From CAYXOX01 sp964466745 (GTDB lineage: Bacteria > Pseudomonadota > Alphaproteobacteria > Rhodobacterales > Rhodobacteraceae), in assembly GCA_964466745.1 (NCBI GenBank), contig CAYXOX010000112.1:1-10430 (forward strand): a stretch of 10,430 bases of DNA, written 5' to 3'. The notes below the pieces were generated by a model, which saw only the letters and a program-made list of their open reading frames with translations, was not told the origin of the DNA and searched no databases. Below are positions 1 through 6,932 of the stretch, one piece after another. The position numbers and the translations under genes are program-made. Positions within the stretch are counted from its first letter, which is position 1, and each line of letters starts with the position of its first letter.

Positions 1-1179
1 CTGGTGGCGCGATTCCTCCTGGCGGCGCTGCATGCGGCCGAAGCGGATATGGCTGAGGTTCTTGACCCATTCGAAATAGCTCACCGTGACGCCGCCGGCG
101 TTGGCGTAGAGATCGGGGATGATGATGCAGCCCTTGCGCCGAAGGATCTCGTCGGCCCCGGCGGTGATCGGCCCGTTGGCGGCCTCGATGATGAGAGGTG
201 CCTGCACGCGCTCGGCGTTGGACAGGTTGATCACGCCCTCCAGCGCCGCGGGAATCAGGATGTCGCAGTCCGCTTCCAGAAGCGTCGAGCCGTCCGGCAC
301 GTAGGTGGCATCGGGATAACCCGAAACGCCCCCATGGTCGGCCAGCCAGGCCGCGACGGCAGGCACGTCGAGCCCCTCTTCGGAAAAGAGCCCGCCGTCG
401 TGCTCGATCACCGCCACGATGCGCGCACCGTCTTCGGCGGCCAGGAAACGCGCGGCGTGCGAGCCCACGTTGCCGAACCCTTGCACGATGACGCGCTTGC
501 CCTCCAGCGAGCCCGCGAGCCCGGCCGCGGCGATGTCTTCGGGATGCCGGAAGAATTCCTGCAGCGCGTACTGGATCCCCCGCCCGGTGGCCTCGACGCG
601 CCCCATGATGCCGCCGGCGTGTTCGGGCTTGCCGGTGACGCAGGCGTTGGCGTTGATGTCGGTGGTGTTCATCCGCCGGTACTGGTCGGCGATCCAGGCC
701 ATCTCGCGGGCGCCGGTTCCCATGTCGGGGGCGGGCACGTTCTGTGCCGGGTGGATGAGATCGCGCTTTGCAAGCTCGTAGGCGAAGCGCCGTGTGATCT
801 GCTCCAGCTCGTGCTCCTCGTAGGCGCGCGGATCGATGCAAAGCCCGCCCTTGGAGCCGCCGAACGGCGTTTCCACCAGTGCGCACTTGAAGGTCATCAG
901 CGCGGCCAGCGCCTCCACCTCGTCCTGGTTGACCGCCAGCGAGTAGCGGATGCCGCCCTTCACCGGCTCCATGTGCTCGGAATGAACCGACCGGTAGCCC
1001 GTGAAAGTCTGGATTCGGCCGCGCAGGCGCACGCCGAACCGGACGGTGTAGGTGGCGTTGCAGACCCGGATCTTCTCCTCGAGCCCCGGCTCGATGTCCA
1101 TGCACTTCACGGCACGGTTGAACATCAGGTCCACGCTTTCGCGGAACGTGGGCTCCGCGGCGGTCACGGCATCCATCAT
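1..1179 (-). CDS. gdhA: Glutamate dehydrogenase (Glu/Leu/Phe/Val dehydrogenase family), C-terminus cut by window edge
   Basis: Catalyses reversible oxidative deamination of glutamate to 2-oxoglutarate and ammonium in the cytoplasm. The frame is open from ATG 1179 to base 1, giving 393 residues of a protein that is usually about 450-480. Visible motifs are PVKGGIR (K74), PFGGSKGG (K110, the catalytic lysine region), APDMGTG (D152) and the Rossmann loop GFGNVG (234-239). The lysine in PVKGGIR and the serine in AGGVTVSYFEW (S367) match the glutamate side-chain pocket; leucine and phenylalanine dehydrogenases lack that lysine, so glutamate is the likely substrate. An acidic residue (E259) near the end of the second Rossmann strand suggests NAD over NADP, which is inference. 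A strong Shine-Dalgarno AGGGAGGAG precedes the start; a second ATG follows immediately (1176). The gene is divergent from the tad operon. Confidence 0.93.
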   Translation of the reverse strand, partial: MMDAVTAAEPTFRESVDLMFNRAVKCMDIEPGLEEKIRVCNATYTVRFGVRLRGRIQTFTGYRSVHSEHMEPVKGGIRYSLAVNQDEVEALAALMTFKCALVETPFGGSKGGLCIDPRAYEEHELEQITRRFAYELAKRDLIHPAQNVPAPDMGTGAREMAWIADQYRRMNTTDINANACVTGKPEHAGGIMGRVEATGRGIQYALQEFFRHPEDIAAAGLAGSLEGKRVIVQGFGNVGSHAARFLAAEDGARIVAVIEHDGGLFSEEGLDVPAVAAWLADHGGVSGYPDATYVPDGSTLLEADCDILIPAALEGVINLSNAERVQAPLIIEAANGPITAGADEILRRKGCIIIPDLYANAGGVTVSYFEWVKNLSHIRFGRMQRRQEESRHQ

Positions 1180-1552
1180 GCGCTCTCCTCCCTATGCACC
1201 GGGCGGGTTCGGCCCGGTCATTTCGCCGGGCACGGACCCGGCCCTTGCGGCACCCTAACCGGGCGGCCCGTCGGATTCTCCCTCGAATCGCGGGCGCGCC
1301 CGGGACGGACGGGTTGCGGCGTCTTGATGGCGCAAGAGCGACGCTGCTCCGTTGATTGTCGCCCGCGCATGCACAATGCCAGTGGCCGGGCAGGATCGGC
1401 GGTAAACCGCCGCAGAACCCCCGAAGCTGCTGCGCCCTTTCGCCAAACTTCGGCCACAGTGCCGCGCGATGTTTTCGGGGTTCAAGGAGGCGCTGCACCG
1501 AACGTCCACACAGGCGGACGAGCAGTTGCGGCCGCCGAGAGGAGAGCACGGA
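1180..1552. other. Divergent intergenic region between gdhA and the tad genes
   Basis: These 373 bases separate two divergently transcribed genes and should hold both promoters. I found no convincing -35/-10 pair for either direction and no supported ORF; frames open here are extensions or shadows of neighbouring genes. It contains the Shine-Dalgarno of gdhA (about 1183-1192), that of tadG (AGAGGAG, 1538-1544), an inverted repeat at 1397-1412, a 12-bp perfect palindrome CGGGCGCGCCCG at 1291-1302 and a 6-bp-stem hairpin at 1212-1231. The last two are not surprising at this GC content. Confidence 0.6.
1397..1412. promoter_or_regulatory. Inverted repeat, possible operator upstream of the tad operon
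   Basis: CGGCGGT-AA-ACCGCCG is a perfect inverted repeat with 7-bp arms and a 2-bp centre, about 140 bases upstream of the tadG start and 218 bases upstream of the gdhA start. The compact symmetry suits a dimeric regulator rather than an RNA hairpin, because two bases are too few for an unstrained loop. No regulator family is assigned and function is inferred from position and symmetry only. Confidence 0.3.
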
Positions 1553-3178
1553 ATGAATAGAGCCCACGGGCCAATGCGCAGCTTTGCGCACCGCGTCCGC
1601 CGTTTCCGCGGCGACGAGGACGGCTCCATGGTGATCTTTTCCCTCTTCGTCTTCCTGCTGATGGTCATGGTCGGCGGCATCGCCGTGGACACGATGCGCG
1701 CCGAGATGCGCCGCACCGAGCTGCAATCCACGATCGACCGCGCGATTCTCGCGGCCGCGGACCTCGACCAGACGCGTCCGCCGGCCGAAGTGGTCAACGA
1801 CTACTTCGAGAAGGCGGGCATGTCAGCCTACCTGGGCAATGTCACCGTCACGCAGGGGCTCAACTTCAAGACGGTAACGGCGACGGGCAGCTACCCGCTC
1901 GATACCTTCTTCATGCGCATGTCCGGGGTGGACACGATCAACGTGCCGGGGCGCGGCACCGCGGAAGAACGTGTCACCGACGTGGAGATCTCGCTGGTGC
2001 TCGATATCTCGGGCTCCATGGGCTGGAACAACAAGATCGCCAACCTGCGCACCGCGGCACGCGATTTCGTGGATACCGTGGTCAAGGAGTCCGACGACGG
2101 GCTGACGACGATCTCGATCGTGCCCTACAACGCCACGGTCAACCTCGGCTCCGTGCTGGCCCAGTACTACACGCTTTCGGACGAGCACGACTATTCCCGC
2201 TGCGCGATCTTTCCCGATGCGGCCTTCTTCGACACCACGATCTCGAGAGTCGACGAACTCGAGCGGCTCGGGCATTTCGACCTGAACTCGCAGGACCGGG
2301 ACAGCACCGAGATTCCCAATCCGTGGTGCCCGGATACCGACTACGGCTCGATCCTTGTGCACAGCCACAACACCTCGACGCTGAAGTCGCACATCAACGG
2401 GCTCGGTGCATCCGGCAACACGGCAATCGACCTCGGCATGAAATGGGGCGTGGCGCTGCTGGACCCGAGCGCAAGCACGCTGATCACCGACATGATCGCC
2501 GACGGCCATGTGAGCGGCGAGGCCGCCTCCCGGCCCGCGGCCTACACCAACATCGACACCCTCAAGGTGATCGTCCTGATGACCGACGGTGAGAACACCA
2601 CCCAGTTCGACCTGCGCGACAGCCGCAAATCGGGGTATTCCGACATCTTCGTCGATCGGCGCGGCGACAGCGACCCCAGCAACGACAGATTCTCCGTGCG
2701 GATCAGGGACAACTGGGGCACGAGCAACGATGTCTACTACCTGCCCCGATACGAGGGCTGGAGCTGGAGCTGGCGCTACCAGAACGAGCCCGACGGCGGG
2801 CTGGCGAACGTGGAACGCATGACCTTCCCGGAGGTCTTCGCGCGCTGGGGCACCGCCGCCTATGCGCTCGAATTCTATCGCAGGCCCTATCTCGATGGCT
2901 GGGTGAGCTACAACACCTACTACTGGGAGTGGTACTCGTGGGGGTCGATCGTCGGCCCGGACGATGCAGACGACCGCCTGGAAGACATCTGCTCCGAAGC
3001 CCGCAACGCCGGCATCACCATCTTCACCATCGGCTTCGAGGCGCCTCAGCGCGGCCTCGCGGCGATGAGCGACTGCGCCAGTTCGCCCAACCATTACTTC
3101 GACGTGGAGGGAACCGAGATCTCCGAGGCATTCTCGGCCATTGCCAGCCAGATCAACCAGTTGAGGCTGACCCAGTGA
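1553..3178 (+). CDS. TadG-like pilus assembly protein with von Willebrand A domain
   Basis: Predicted 541-residue envelope protein linked to the Tad (tight adherence) pilus. The basic N-terminus is followed by DEDGSMVIF and a single hydrophobic helix (about 26-46), as in TadG/TadE N-terminal segments; the glutamate usual at +5 after the cleavage glycine is absent, which fits TadG better than TadE. The vWA domain has a complete metal-binding MIDAS set: D151-x-S153-x-S155, T290 in GNTAIDLG and D345 in VLMTDGEN. An aromatic-rich insertion occupies residues 386-465, after which the vWA fold resumes (AGITIFTIGFE). Four cysteines in the extracytoplasmic part could form disulfides. I chose ATG 1553 because AGAGGAG lies 8 bases upstream; the frame is also open from ATG 1469, but that start lacks the typical N-terminus. 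Its stop overlaps the next gene. MIDAS vWA domains in pilus proteins often act in adhesion; that role is inferred here. Confidence 0.85.
   Translation: MNRAHGPMRSFAHRVRRFRGDEDGSMVIFSLFVFLLMVMVGGIAVDTMRAEMRRTELQSTIDRAILAAADLDQTRPPAEVVNDYFEKAGMSAYLGNVTVTQGLNFKTVTATGSYPLDTFFMRMSGVDTINVPGRGTAEERVTDVEISLVLDISGSMGWNNKIANLRTAARDFVDTVVKESDDGLTTISIVPYNATVNLGSVLAQYYTLSDEHDYSRCAIFPDAAFFDTTISRVDELERLGHFDLNSQDRDSTEIPNPWCPDTDYGSILVHSHNTSTLKSHINGLGASGNTAIDLGMKWGVALLDPSASTLITDMIADGHVSGEAASRPAAYTNIDTLKVIVLMTDGENTTQFDLRDSRKSGYSDIFVDRRGDSDPSNDRFSVRIRDNWGTSNDVYYLPRYEGWSWSWRYQNEPDGGLANVERMTFPEVFARWGTAAYALEFYRRPYLDGWVSYNTYYWEWYSWGSIVGPDDADDRLEDICSEARNAGITIFTIGFEAPQRGLAAMSDCASSPNHYFDVEGTEISEAFSAIASQINQLRLTQ
2708..2947 (+). 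other. Trp/Tyr-rich insertion in the TadG-like vWA domain
   Basis: Residues 386-465 of the TadG-like protein contain 9 Trp, 11 Tyr and 3 Phe in 80 positions (about 29% aromatic). Clusters include GWSWSW and YYWEWYSW. The segment sits between the strand carrying the third MIDAS residue (D345) and the last vWA strands (AGITIFTIGF), so it is probably a surface excursion of the domain. Confidence 0.7.
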
Positions 3179-3720
3179 CCGGCGTTCTCAAGAAAATCGC
3201 GCGTTGGCTGCGGCGTGCCCGTTCCGATCAGCGCGGGACGGCCACGATGGAGTTCGTGATCGTCTTTCCCCCGATCATCCTGCTCTTGGTGATGTCGGTG
3301 GAAGCGTCTGCCATGCTCACCCGGCAGGCCATGCTCGACCGCGGGCTGGACATCGCCGTGCGCAACGTGCGCCTCGGCGTGAACCCGGTGCTGGGCCACC
3401 AGGATCTCAAGCAATGGGTGTGCGACGCGTCTCCTTCCATCCCGAACTGCTCGGACCGGGTGAAGATCGAGCTCGAAACCCGGGATCCCTTCGCTTGGAC
3501 GCCGCCTGACCCCACCCCGGATTGCATCGACGAGGACGAGCCCATGGCCCCCGTTCGCAGCTTCGTGCCGGGCAACGCCAACGAGCTGATGCTGGTGCGC
3601 GCCTGCGTGCTGTTCGAGCCGCTTTTCCCGGGCGCCGCGCTCGGCAAGCAGATGAAGATCCGGAACGAGAAGTACTACGGCCTCGTGTCGACCGCCGCCT
3701 TCGTGAACGAGCCGAGATAG
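3175..3720 (+). CDS. TadE-like minor pseudopilin
   Basis: Predicted 181-residue TadE family protein, expected to be processed by a TadV/CpaA-type prepilin peptidase and to join or assist the Tad pilus. A basic leader of about 21 residues ends in a glycine followed by TATME, so the glutamate falls at +5 after the presumed cut, and a hydrophobic stretch (about 27-42, FVIVFPPIILLLVM) follows. This is the classic type IVb pseudopilin pattern. The start is a GTG overlapping the tadG stop (GTGA), with GAGG 8 bases upstream, implying translational coupling; the first ATG is at the MEF of the hydrophobic segment and would lose the leader. Four cysteines lie in the mature part (VCDASPSIPNC, PDCIDED, RACVLF), possibly disulfide-bonded in the periplasm. 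The next gene begins 3 bases after its stop. Confidence 0.82.
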   Translation: MTGVLKKIARWLRRARSDQRGTATMEFVIVFPPIILLLVMSVEASAMLTRQAMLDRGLDIAVRNVRLGVNPVLGHQDLKQWVCDASPSIPNCSDRVKIELETRDPFAWTPPDPTPDCIDEDEPMAPVRSFVPGNANELMLVRACVLFEPLFPGAALGKQMKIRNEKYYGLVSTAAFVNEPR

Positions 3721-3723
3721 CCC

Positions 3724-4320
3724 ATGCAGGCGCGCGCGAACACCCAGACCCGCAAGGCGACGCAGGCGCGCCGGTGCCGTGCGCGCATGCGGCGGTTTGC
3801 CCGCGAGGACCGCGGCGGGCTCGCCGTCGAGGCCATCGCGATGCTGCCGCTGCTCCTGTGGGCGTTCCTGGCGACCTATGCCTTCTTCGACGGCTACCGG
3901 ATGAACAACGTGAACTATCGCGCCGCGTTCACGGTGGCGGACGCGCTTTCGCGCGAGACGCGGGAGATCAACGAGGCCTACATGGACTCGGTCTACGGCA
4001 TGCTGCAGTTCCTCGCGGACGGCGAACACGAGATGAAGCTGCGTGTCACCAACGTCCGGTTCAACGAGGACGACGATGTCTACGAGGTGCGCTGGTCTTC
4101 CATCAGGGGCAACTGGGAGCCGCTCACCAACACCGGCCTGCAGGAACTCTCGAGCCGGATCCCTGAATTGCCGGGCGGGAATACCGTGATCCTCGTGGAA
4201 TCGAGGATGGTCTACGAGCCCATCTTCCGGATGGGGCTGGTCGAACCGGTGGAAATGGAAGCCTTCATCGTGACGCGCCCGCGTTTCGCCCCCCAGCTGA
4301 AGTGGGCCGGCACGAGCTGA
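3724..4320 (+). CDS. TadE-like minor pseudopilin, second copy
   Basis: Predicted 198-residue protein of the TadE type, third gene of the tad operon. It has a long, strongly basic leader (about 31 residues, rich in Arg) ending in a glycine, then GLAVE with the glutamate at +5 of the presumed prepilin peptidase site, then a hydrophobic helix (about 37-55). The mature part (GYRMNNVNYRAAFTVADAL and onward) is mostly soluble and ends in WAGTS. It is not a close duplicate of the preceding pseudopilin; the mature parts show no obvious alignment, so two different minor subunits are likely. I chose ATG 3724, 3 bases after the previous stop, although its Shine-Dalgarno is weak; an in-frame ATG at 3787 would give a more typical leader of about 10 residues. 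Only one cysteine is present, in the leader. Confidence 0.78.
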   Translation: MQARANTQTRKATQARRCRARMRRFAREDRGGLAVEAIAMLPLLLWAFLATYAFFDGYRMNNVNYRAAFTVADALSRETREINEAYMDSVYGMLQFLADGEHEMKLRVTNVRFNEDDDVYEVRWSSIRGNWEPLTNTGLQELSSRIPELPGGNTVILVESRMVYEPIFRMGLVEPVEMEAFIVTRPRFAPQLKWAGTS

Positions 4321-4365
4321 GGCGGCGTCAATGAACGCGTGGGGTATCGCGGCGCGGGAAAGCGC

Positions 4366-4389
4366 GGCGGCGCGTGGGCGCAGGCCGCC
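4366..4389. terminator. GC-rich hairpin between convergent genes, possible terminator
   Basis: GGCGGC (4366-4371) pairs with GCCGCC (4384-4389), and inside it GCG pairs with CGC around a TGGG loop with a 2-base bulge. It sits in the 78-base gap between the convergent tadE-like and membrane protein stops, where a bidirectional terminator would be expected. There is no T-tract on either strand, so intrinsic termination is uncertain. Confidence 0.25.
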
Positions 4390-4398
4390 CGATACGCA

Positions 4399-4884
4399 TC
4401 AGGTCCGTCCATCTCCCTCCCGCTCCGCCAGCAGCAGCGCAATCCGTTCCGCCATAAAGCGCCCGGCGGCCGAATGCGTGACGCCGCCCACACCCACACG
4501 GCGCCCCGCGCGCCACCACAGACCGGGCGACCAGCTTCGCGTCATCGGCGCGGAAAGCCGCAAGGTGAAGCCGCCGGAGGGCTTGAAGGCAAAAGCCCCC
4601 CGCTCGACCCGCTGAACATCGGCGATGCGCGCGAGAGTTCGCCCCGCACTGTCGCGCAATTCGATGCGGGTAAGGGTGAGAGTGAGCGCCGTCGCCCGCC
4701 GCAGCCGCTCGGCAAGCCAGAGCGCGGCGACCCCGAGAGCCAGCAGGAAAGCGATCCAGCCGGGCGCCGGGCCGCCGGAAAGGCCGGTCAGCACGAGAAG
4801 CCCGCCCAGCAGGACGAGCGAGGCGTAGGCGAACCATCGGCGCGGCGCGGAGGCCGAAAGGGTGGCGAGCACTTCCCCGGACAT
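4399..4884 (-). CDS. Conserved hypothetical membrane protein, two helices plus possible PH-like domain
   Basis: 161-residue protein of unknown function. Two hydrophobic helices (about 18-36 and 41-58) form a short hairpin anchor, followed by a basic LRRAT turn and a soluble C-terminal domain. That domain (about 64-155) begins with alternating strands (ALTLTLTRIELRD, then RTLARIADVQRVERG), reminiscent of bacterial PH-like (bPH) domains found after membrane hairpins; this is a resemblance only. It ends with a motif-dense stretch: FAFKPSGGF (98-106), PGLWWRAGRRVGVGGV (120-135) and a helix with MAERIALLL. I recall similar proteins in this place in Rhodobacterales genomes, annotated only as hypothetical. 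ATG 4884 is chosen because residues before it, in a longer open frame to 5001, are low-complexity Pro/Gly/Arg. Its Shine-Dalgarno is weak (CAGG). It converges on the tad operon and diverges from the lipoprotein gene. Confidence 0.78.
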   Translation of the reverse strand: MSGEVLATLSASAPRRWFAYASLVLLGGLLVLTGLSGGPAPGWIAFLLALGVAALWLAERLRRATALTLTLTRIELRDSAGRTLARIADVQRVERGAFAFKPSGGFTLRLSAPMTRSWSPGLWWRAGRRVGVGGVTHSAAGRFMAERIALLLAEREGDGRT

Positions 4885-5066
4885 GCGCCTGCGTAGCGCG
4901 AGAGGGGCGGGTTGGCGAGAGGGCGCTGCATCAATACGCCCGGAGTCCGGGGCGCCCGGGCGGGTGGGGCCAGGGCCCCCACGCGGCCGGCACCCCCGCA
5001 TGGCCCGGCCCCTGCGGCGCGCGCGAGCACTGGCCTCGGCACCGGCGCTGAGCTAGCGTACCGCGC
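4885..5066. other. Divergent intergenic region with a GC-rich inverted repeat
   Basis: This 182-base gap separates the divergent membrane protein and lipoprotein genes. It contains an inverted repeat GTGGGG (4964-4969) and CCCCAC (4977-4982) with a 7-base loop. I see no clear promoter; CTAGCGTACC just before the lipoprotein ATG is vaguely like a -10 element but has no good -35. Confidence 0.4.
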
Positions 5067-5354
5067 ATGGCAAGATACGCAATTGCCTCCGCGCTTCTCA
5101 TGGCGCTGTCGGCCTGCGCCGAATTCCCCGCGCTCGATGCGGCGGAAAGCGACGCCGCCGCGCGCGCGCCCTACCCCGCCCTCGTGCCGCTGGGCCCTCT
5201 CCTCGATGTCGGACCGGCCGAGGAAGAGGGCTCGGACGCCATCGTCGCGGGGCTGCCGGGCCGCGCCGCGGCACTGGAGGCGCGCGCGAACGCGTTGCGC
5301 GCGCCCGTCCTCGCCGAGGACGACCGTCAACGCCTCGCGCAAGGCCCCCGCTGA
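5067..5354 (+). CDS. Small predicted lipoprotein, function unknown
   Basis: 95-residue protein with a short type II signal peptide: basic start MARY, hydrophobic core AIASALLMA and lipobox L14-S15-A16-C17. It should therefore be lipid-modified at C17 by Lgt and cleaved by LspA, leaving a mature lipoprotein of about 79 residues at the periplasmic side of the envelope. After the cysteine comes an acidic, Ala-rich region, a YPALVPLGPLLD segment (36-47) and an Ala/Arg-rich helix (about 62-80). No catalytic motif is visible. ATG 5067 is required for the signal peptide; there is no obvious Shine-Dalgarno. It lies 103 bases upstream of hom on the same strand. Similar short lipoproteins with a YPxLVPL segment near hom are, from memory, common in Rhodobacterales. 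Confidence 0.72.
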   Translation: MARYAIASALLMALSACAEFPALDAAESDAAARAPYPALVPLGPLLDVGPAEEEGSDAIVAGLPGRAAALEARANALRAPVLAEDDRQRLAQGPR

Positions 5355-5395
5355 CGATCCCGCTCCGCAGGCGCACCGCCCCGAACCGACCCGCG

Positions 5396-5424
5396 TTGCG
5401 CGCCCCTGTGCAACCGGCTAACAC
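5396..5424 (+). promoter_or_regulatory. Possible sigma-70-type promoter of hom
   Basis: TTGCGC (5396-5401) and TAACAC (5419-5424) are separated by 17 bases and lie about 33 bases upstream of the hom ATG. The -35 half is fair and the -10 half weak, and the call rests on spacing and position. Confidence 0.3.
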
Positions 5425-5457
5425 CCACCGCGGAACTCGCGACGGCAGGAGCCCCAA

Positions 5458-6744
5458 ATGACAACCCCTCTCAGGCTCGGGATCGCCGGGCTCGGCACCG
5501 TGGGCGCCGGCGTACTGAAGATCGTCCGCCAGAAGGGCGCGTTGCTGGCGGCGCGGGCCGGGCGCGAGATCGCCGTCACCGCCGTGAGCGCGCGCTCGCG
5601 CGGCAAGGACCGCGGCGTGCCGCTTTCCGACTACGCCTGGGAGGACGATCCCGTCGCCCTCGCGCGCCGCGACGACGTGGACGTTCTGGTGGAGCTGATG
5701 GGGGGCGCCGACGGGCCCGCCAAGGCCGCGACCGAGGCCGCCATCGCCGAGGGCAAGGACGTGGTGACCGCCAACAAGGCGATGATGGCCCTGCACGGCC
5801 AGGCGCTGGCGGAAGCCGCTGAAGAGGCCGGGCGCGTGATCCGCTTCGAGGCGGCCGTGGCCGGCGGCATTCCTGTCGTCAAGGCGCTGACGGAGGGCCT
5901 GGCCGGCAACGAGATCACGCGCGTGATGGGCGTGATGAACGGCACCTGCAACTACATCCTGACACGCATGCAGAGCGCGGGCCTGCCCTACGAGGCCGTC
6001 TTCGAGGAATGCCAGAAACTGGGGTATCTCGAGGCTGACCCGAGCCTCGACGTCGGCGGGATCGACGCGGGCCACAAGCTTGCGCTCCTCGCTGCAATCG
6101 CCTTCGGCACCCGGGTGGATTTCGAGGCCATGGCGATCGAAGGGATCGAGCGCATCTCCATCGACGACATCCGCCGCGCGGGAGATCTCGGCTACCGCAT
6201 CAAGCTGCTCGGCGTTGCCGAGACCACCGGGCGCGGGCTCGAACAGCGCATGTCGCCCTGCCTCGTTCCGGCGGACTCTCCTCTCGGACAGCTCGAGGCG
6301 GCGATGAACATGGTGGTTCTCGAAGGGGATGCGGTGGGCCAGATCGTGCTGCGTGGCGCCGGTGCCGGCGAAGGCCCGACGGCAAGCGCCGTGATGGCCG
6401 ATGTTCTGGACATCGCACGCGGCACGCGGCTTTCCACCTTCGGCCAGCCGGCGGCGGCACTCCGCACGGCCCTTGCGGCCCGTGTCGCCGCGCCGGCGCC
6501 CTACTACCTTCGGCTCGCCCTGCAGGACAAGCCGGGTGCGCTTGCCAAGATCGCCACGGTTCTTGGCGACGCGGGCATCTCGATCGACAGGATGCGCCAG
6601 TACGACCACGATGGCCCCATGGCACCCGTCCTGATCGTGACCCATCCGACGGGCCACGATGCGCTCGGCGCGGCTCTGGAGGGCATGGGCGGCACGGGCG
6701 TGCTTGCCGAAGAGCCCGTGGCGCTGCGCATCGAGCGGCCCTGA
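5458..6744 (+). CDS. hom: Homoserine dehydrogenase
   Basis: Reduces L-aspartate 4-semialdehyde to L-homoserine with NAD(P)H, the branch step towards threonine, methionine and isoleucine; cytoplasmic. The 428-residue length is normal for a monofunctional enzyme with a C-terminal ACT domain. Domains: Rossmann fold with GLGTVG (11-16) and VTANKAMM (103-110); catalytic/dimer domain with GGIPVVKALTEGL (136-148), GVMNGTCNYIL (158-168) and the segment 189-210 (LGYLEADPSLDVGG, then IDAGHKLA). E192, D203 and K207 have the spacing of the yeast active-site residues E208, D219 and K223. The ACT domain (about 350-425, starting YYLRLALQDKPGALAKIA) implies allosteric feedback, probably by threonine, as known for the family. 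DAGHK replaces the commoner DAAHK, a mild change. AGGAG (5447-5451) lies 6 bases before the ATG. Confidence 0.96.
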   Translation: MTTPLRLGIAGLGTVGAGVLKIVRQKGALLAARAGREIAVTAVSARSRGKDRGVPLSDYAWEDDPVALARRDDVDVLVELMGGADGPAKAATEAAIAEGKDVVTANKAMMALHGQALAEAAEEAGRVIRFEAAVAGGIPVVKALTEGLAGNEITRVMGVMNGTCNYILTRMQSAGLPYEAVFEECQKLGYLEADPSLDVGGIDAGHKLALLAAIAFGTRVDFEAMAIEGIERISIDDIRRAGDLGYRIKLLGVAETTGRGLEQRMSPCLVPADSPLGQLEAAMNMVVLEGDAVGQIVLRGAGAGEGPTASAVMADVLDIARGTRLSTFGQPAAALRTALAARVAAPAPYYLRLALQDKPGALAKIATVLGDAGISIDRMRQYDHDGPMAPVLIVTHPTGHDALGAALEGMGGTGVLAEEPVALRIERP

Positions 6745-6932
6745 GCAGCGCACCCGCGGCTGCGCCGGACCCGCGGCCGGTGGCCGGGGCCACGCTCGCA
6801 GCGCATGCGCCCATGAGGGCCAGGCTGCCAAAACGGGCCGGCGCAGGGTAAGGTTCACGCCCCGCGCCCTTGTGCCGCCATGCACCGCCGGGCTACGTCA
6901 GGGCCGAACGGATTTCCTGAAGGACCAGGCCC
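6745..6932 (+). other. hom-glpX intergenic region with short repeats
   Basis: The 188-base gap carries a direct repeat ACCCGCGGC at 6752-6760 and 6769-6777 (17-base period) and an inverted repeat GTGGCC-GG-GGCCAC at 6780-6793, which could fold as a 5-bp hairpin after hom but has no T-tract. A weak promoter-like pair for glpX is TTGTGC (6870-6875) and TACGTC (6894-6899), 18 bases apart. No gene is supported here. Confidence 0.4.

Noticed and set aside
1291..1302. 12-bp perfect palindrome CGGGCGCGCCCG
   Set aside because: Made only of G and C in very GC-rich DNA, it can easily occur by chance; there is no supporting context.
1469..1552. 28-codon N-terminal extension of the TadG-like protein from ATG 1469
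   Set aside because: The extension has no Tad-like features, while ATG 1553 has a well-spaced AGAGGAG and starts just before the basic leader and hydrophobic helix.
4..1560. 518-codon open frame on the plus strand
   Set aside because: It is antisense to gdhA, whose minus-strand product has complete family motifs. Long antisense frames are expected at this GC content; its translation has no recognisable domain.
1823..3094. 423-codon open frame on the minus strand
   Set aside because: It lies antisense to the vWA domain coding region of the TadG-like gene; the product is Val/Arg/His/Gly-rich with no motif.
4885..5001. 39-codon extension of the minus-strand membrane protein
   Set aside because: Residues are Pro/Gly/Arg-rich and unlike a membrane protein leader; the start at 4884 puts a sensible N-terminus before the first helix.
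5098..6885. 595-codon open frame on the minus strand
   Set aside because: It is antisense to the lipoprotein gene and all of hom; composition is typical of a GC-rich shadow frame.
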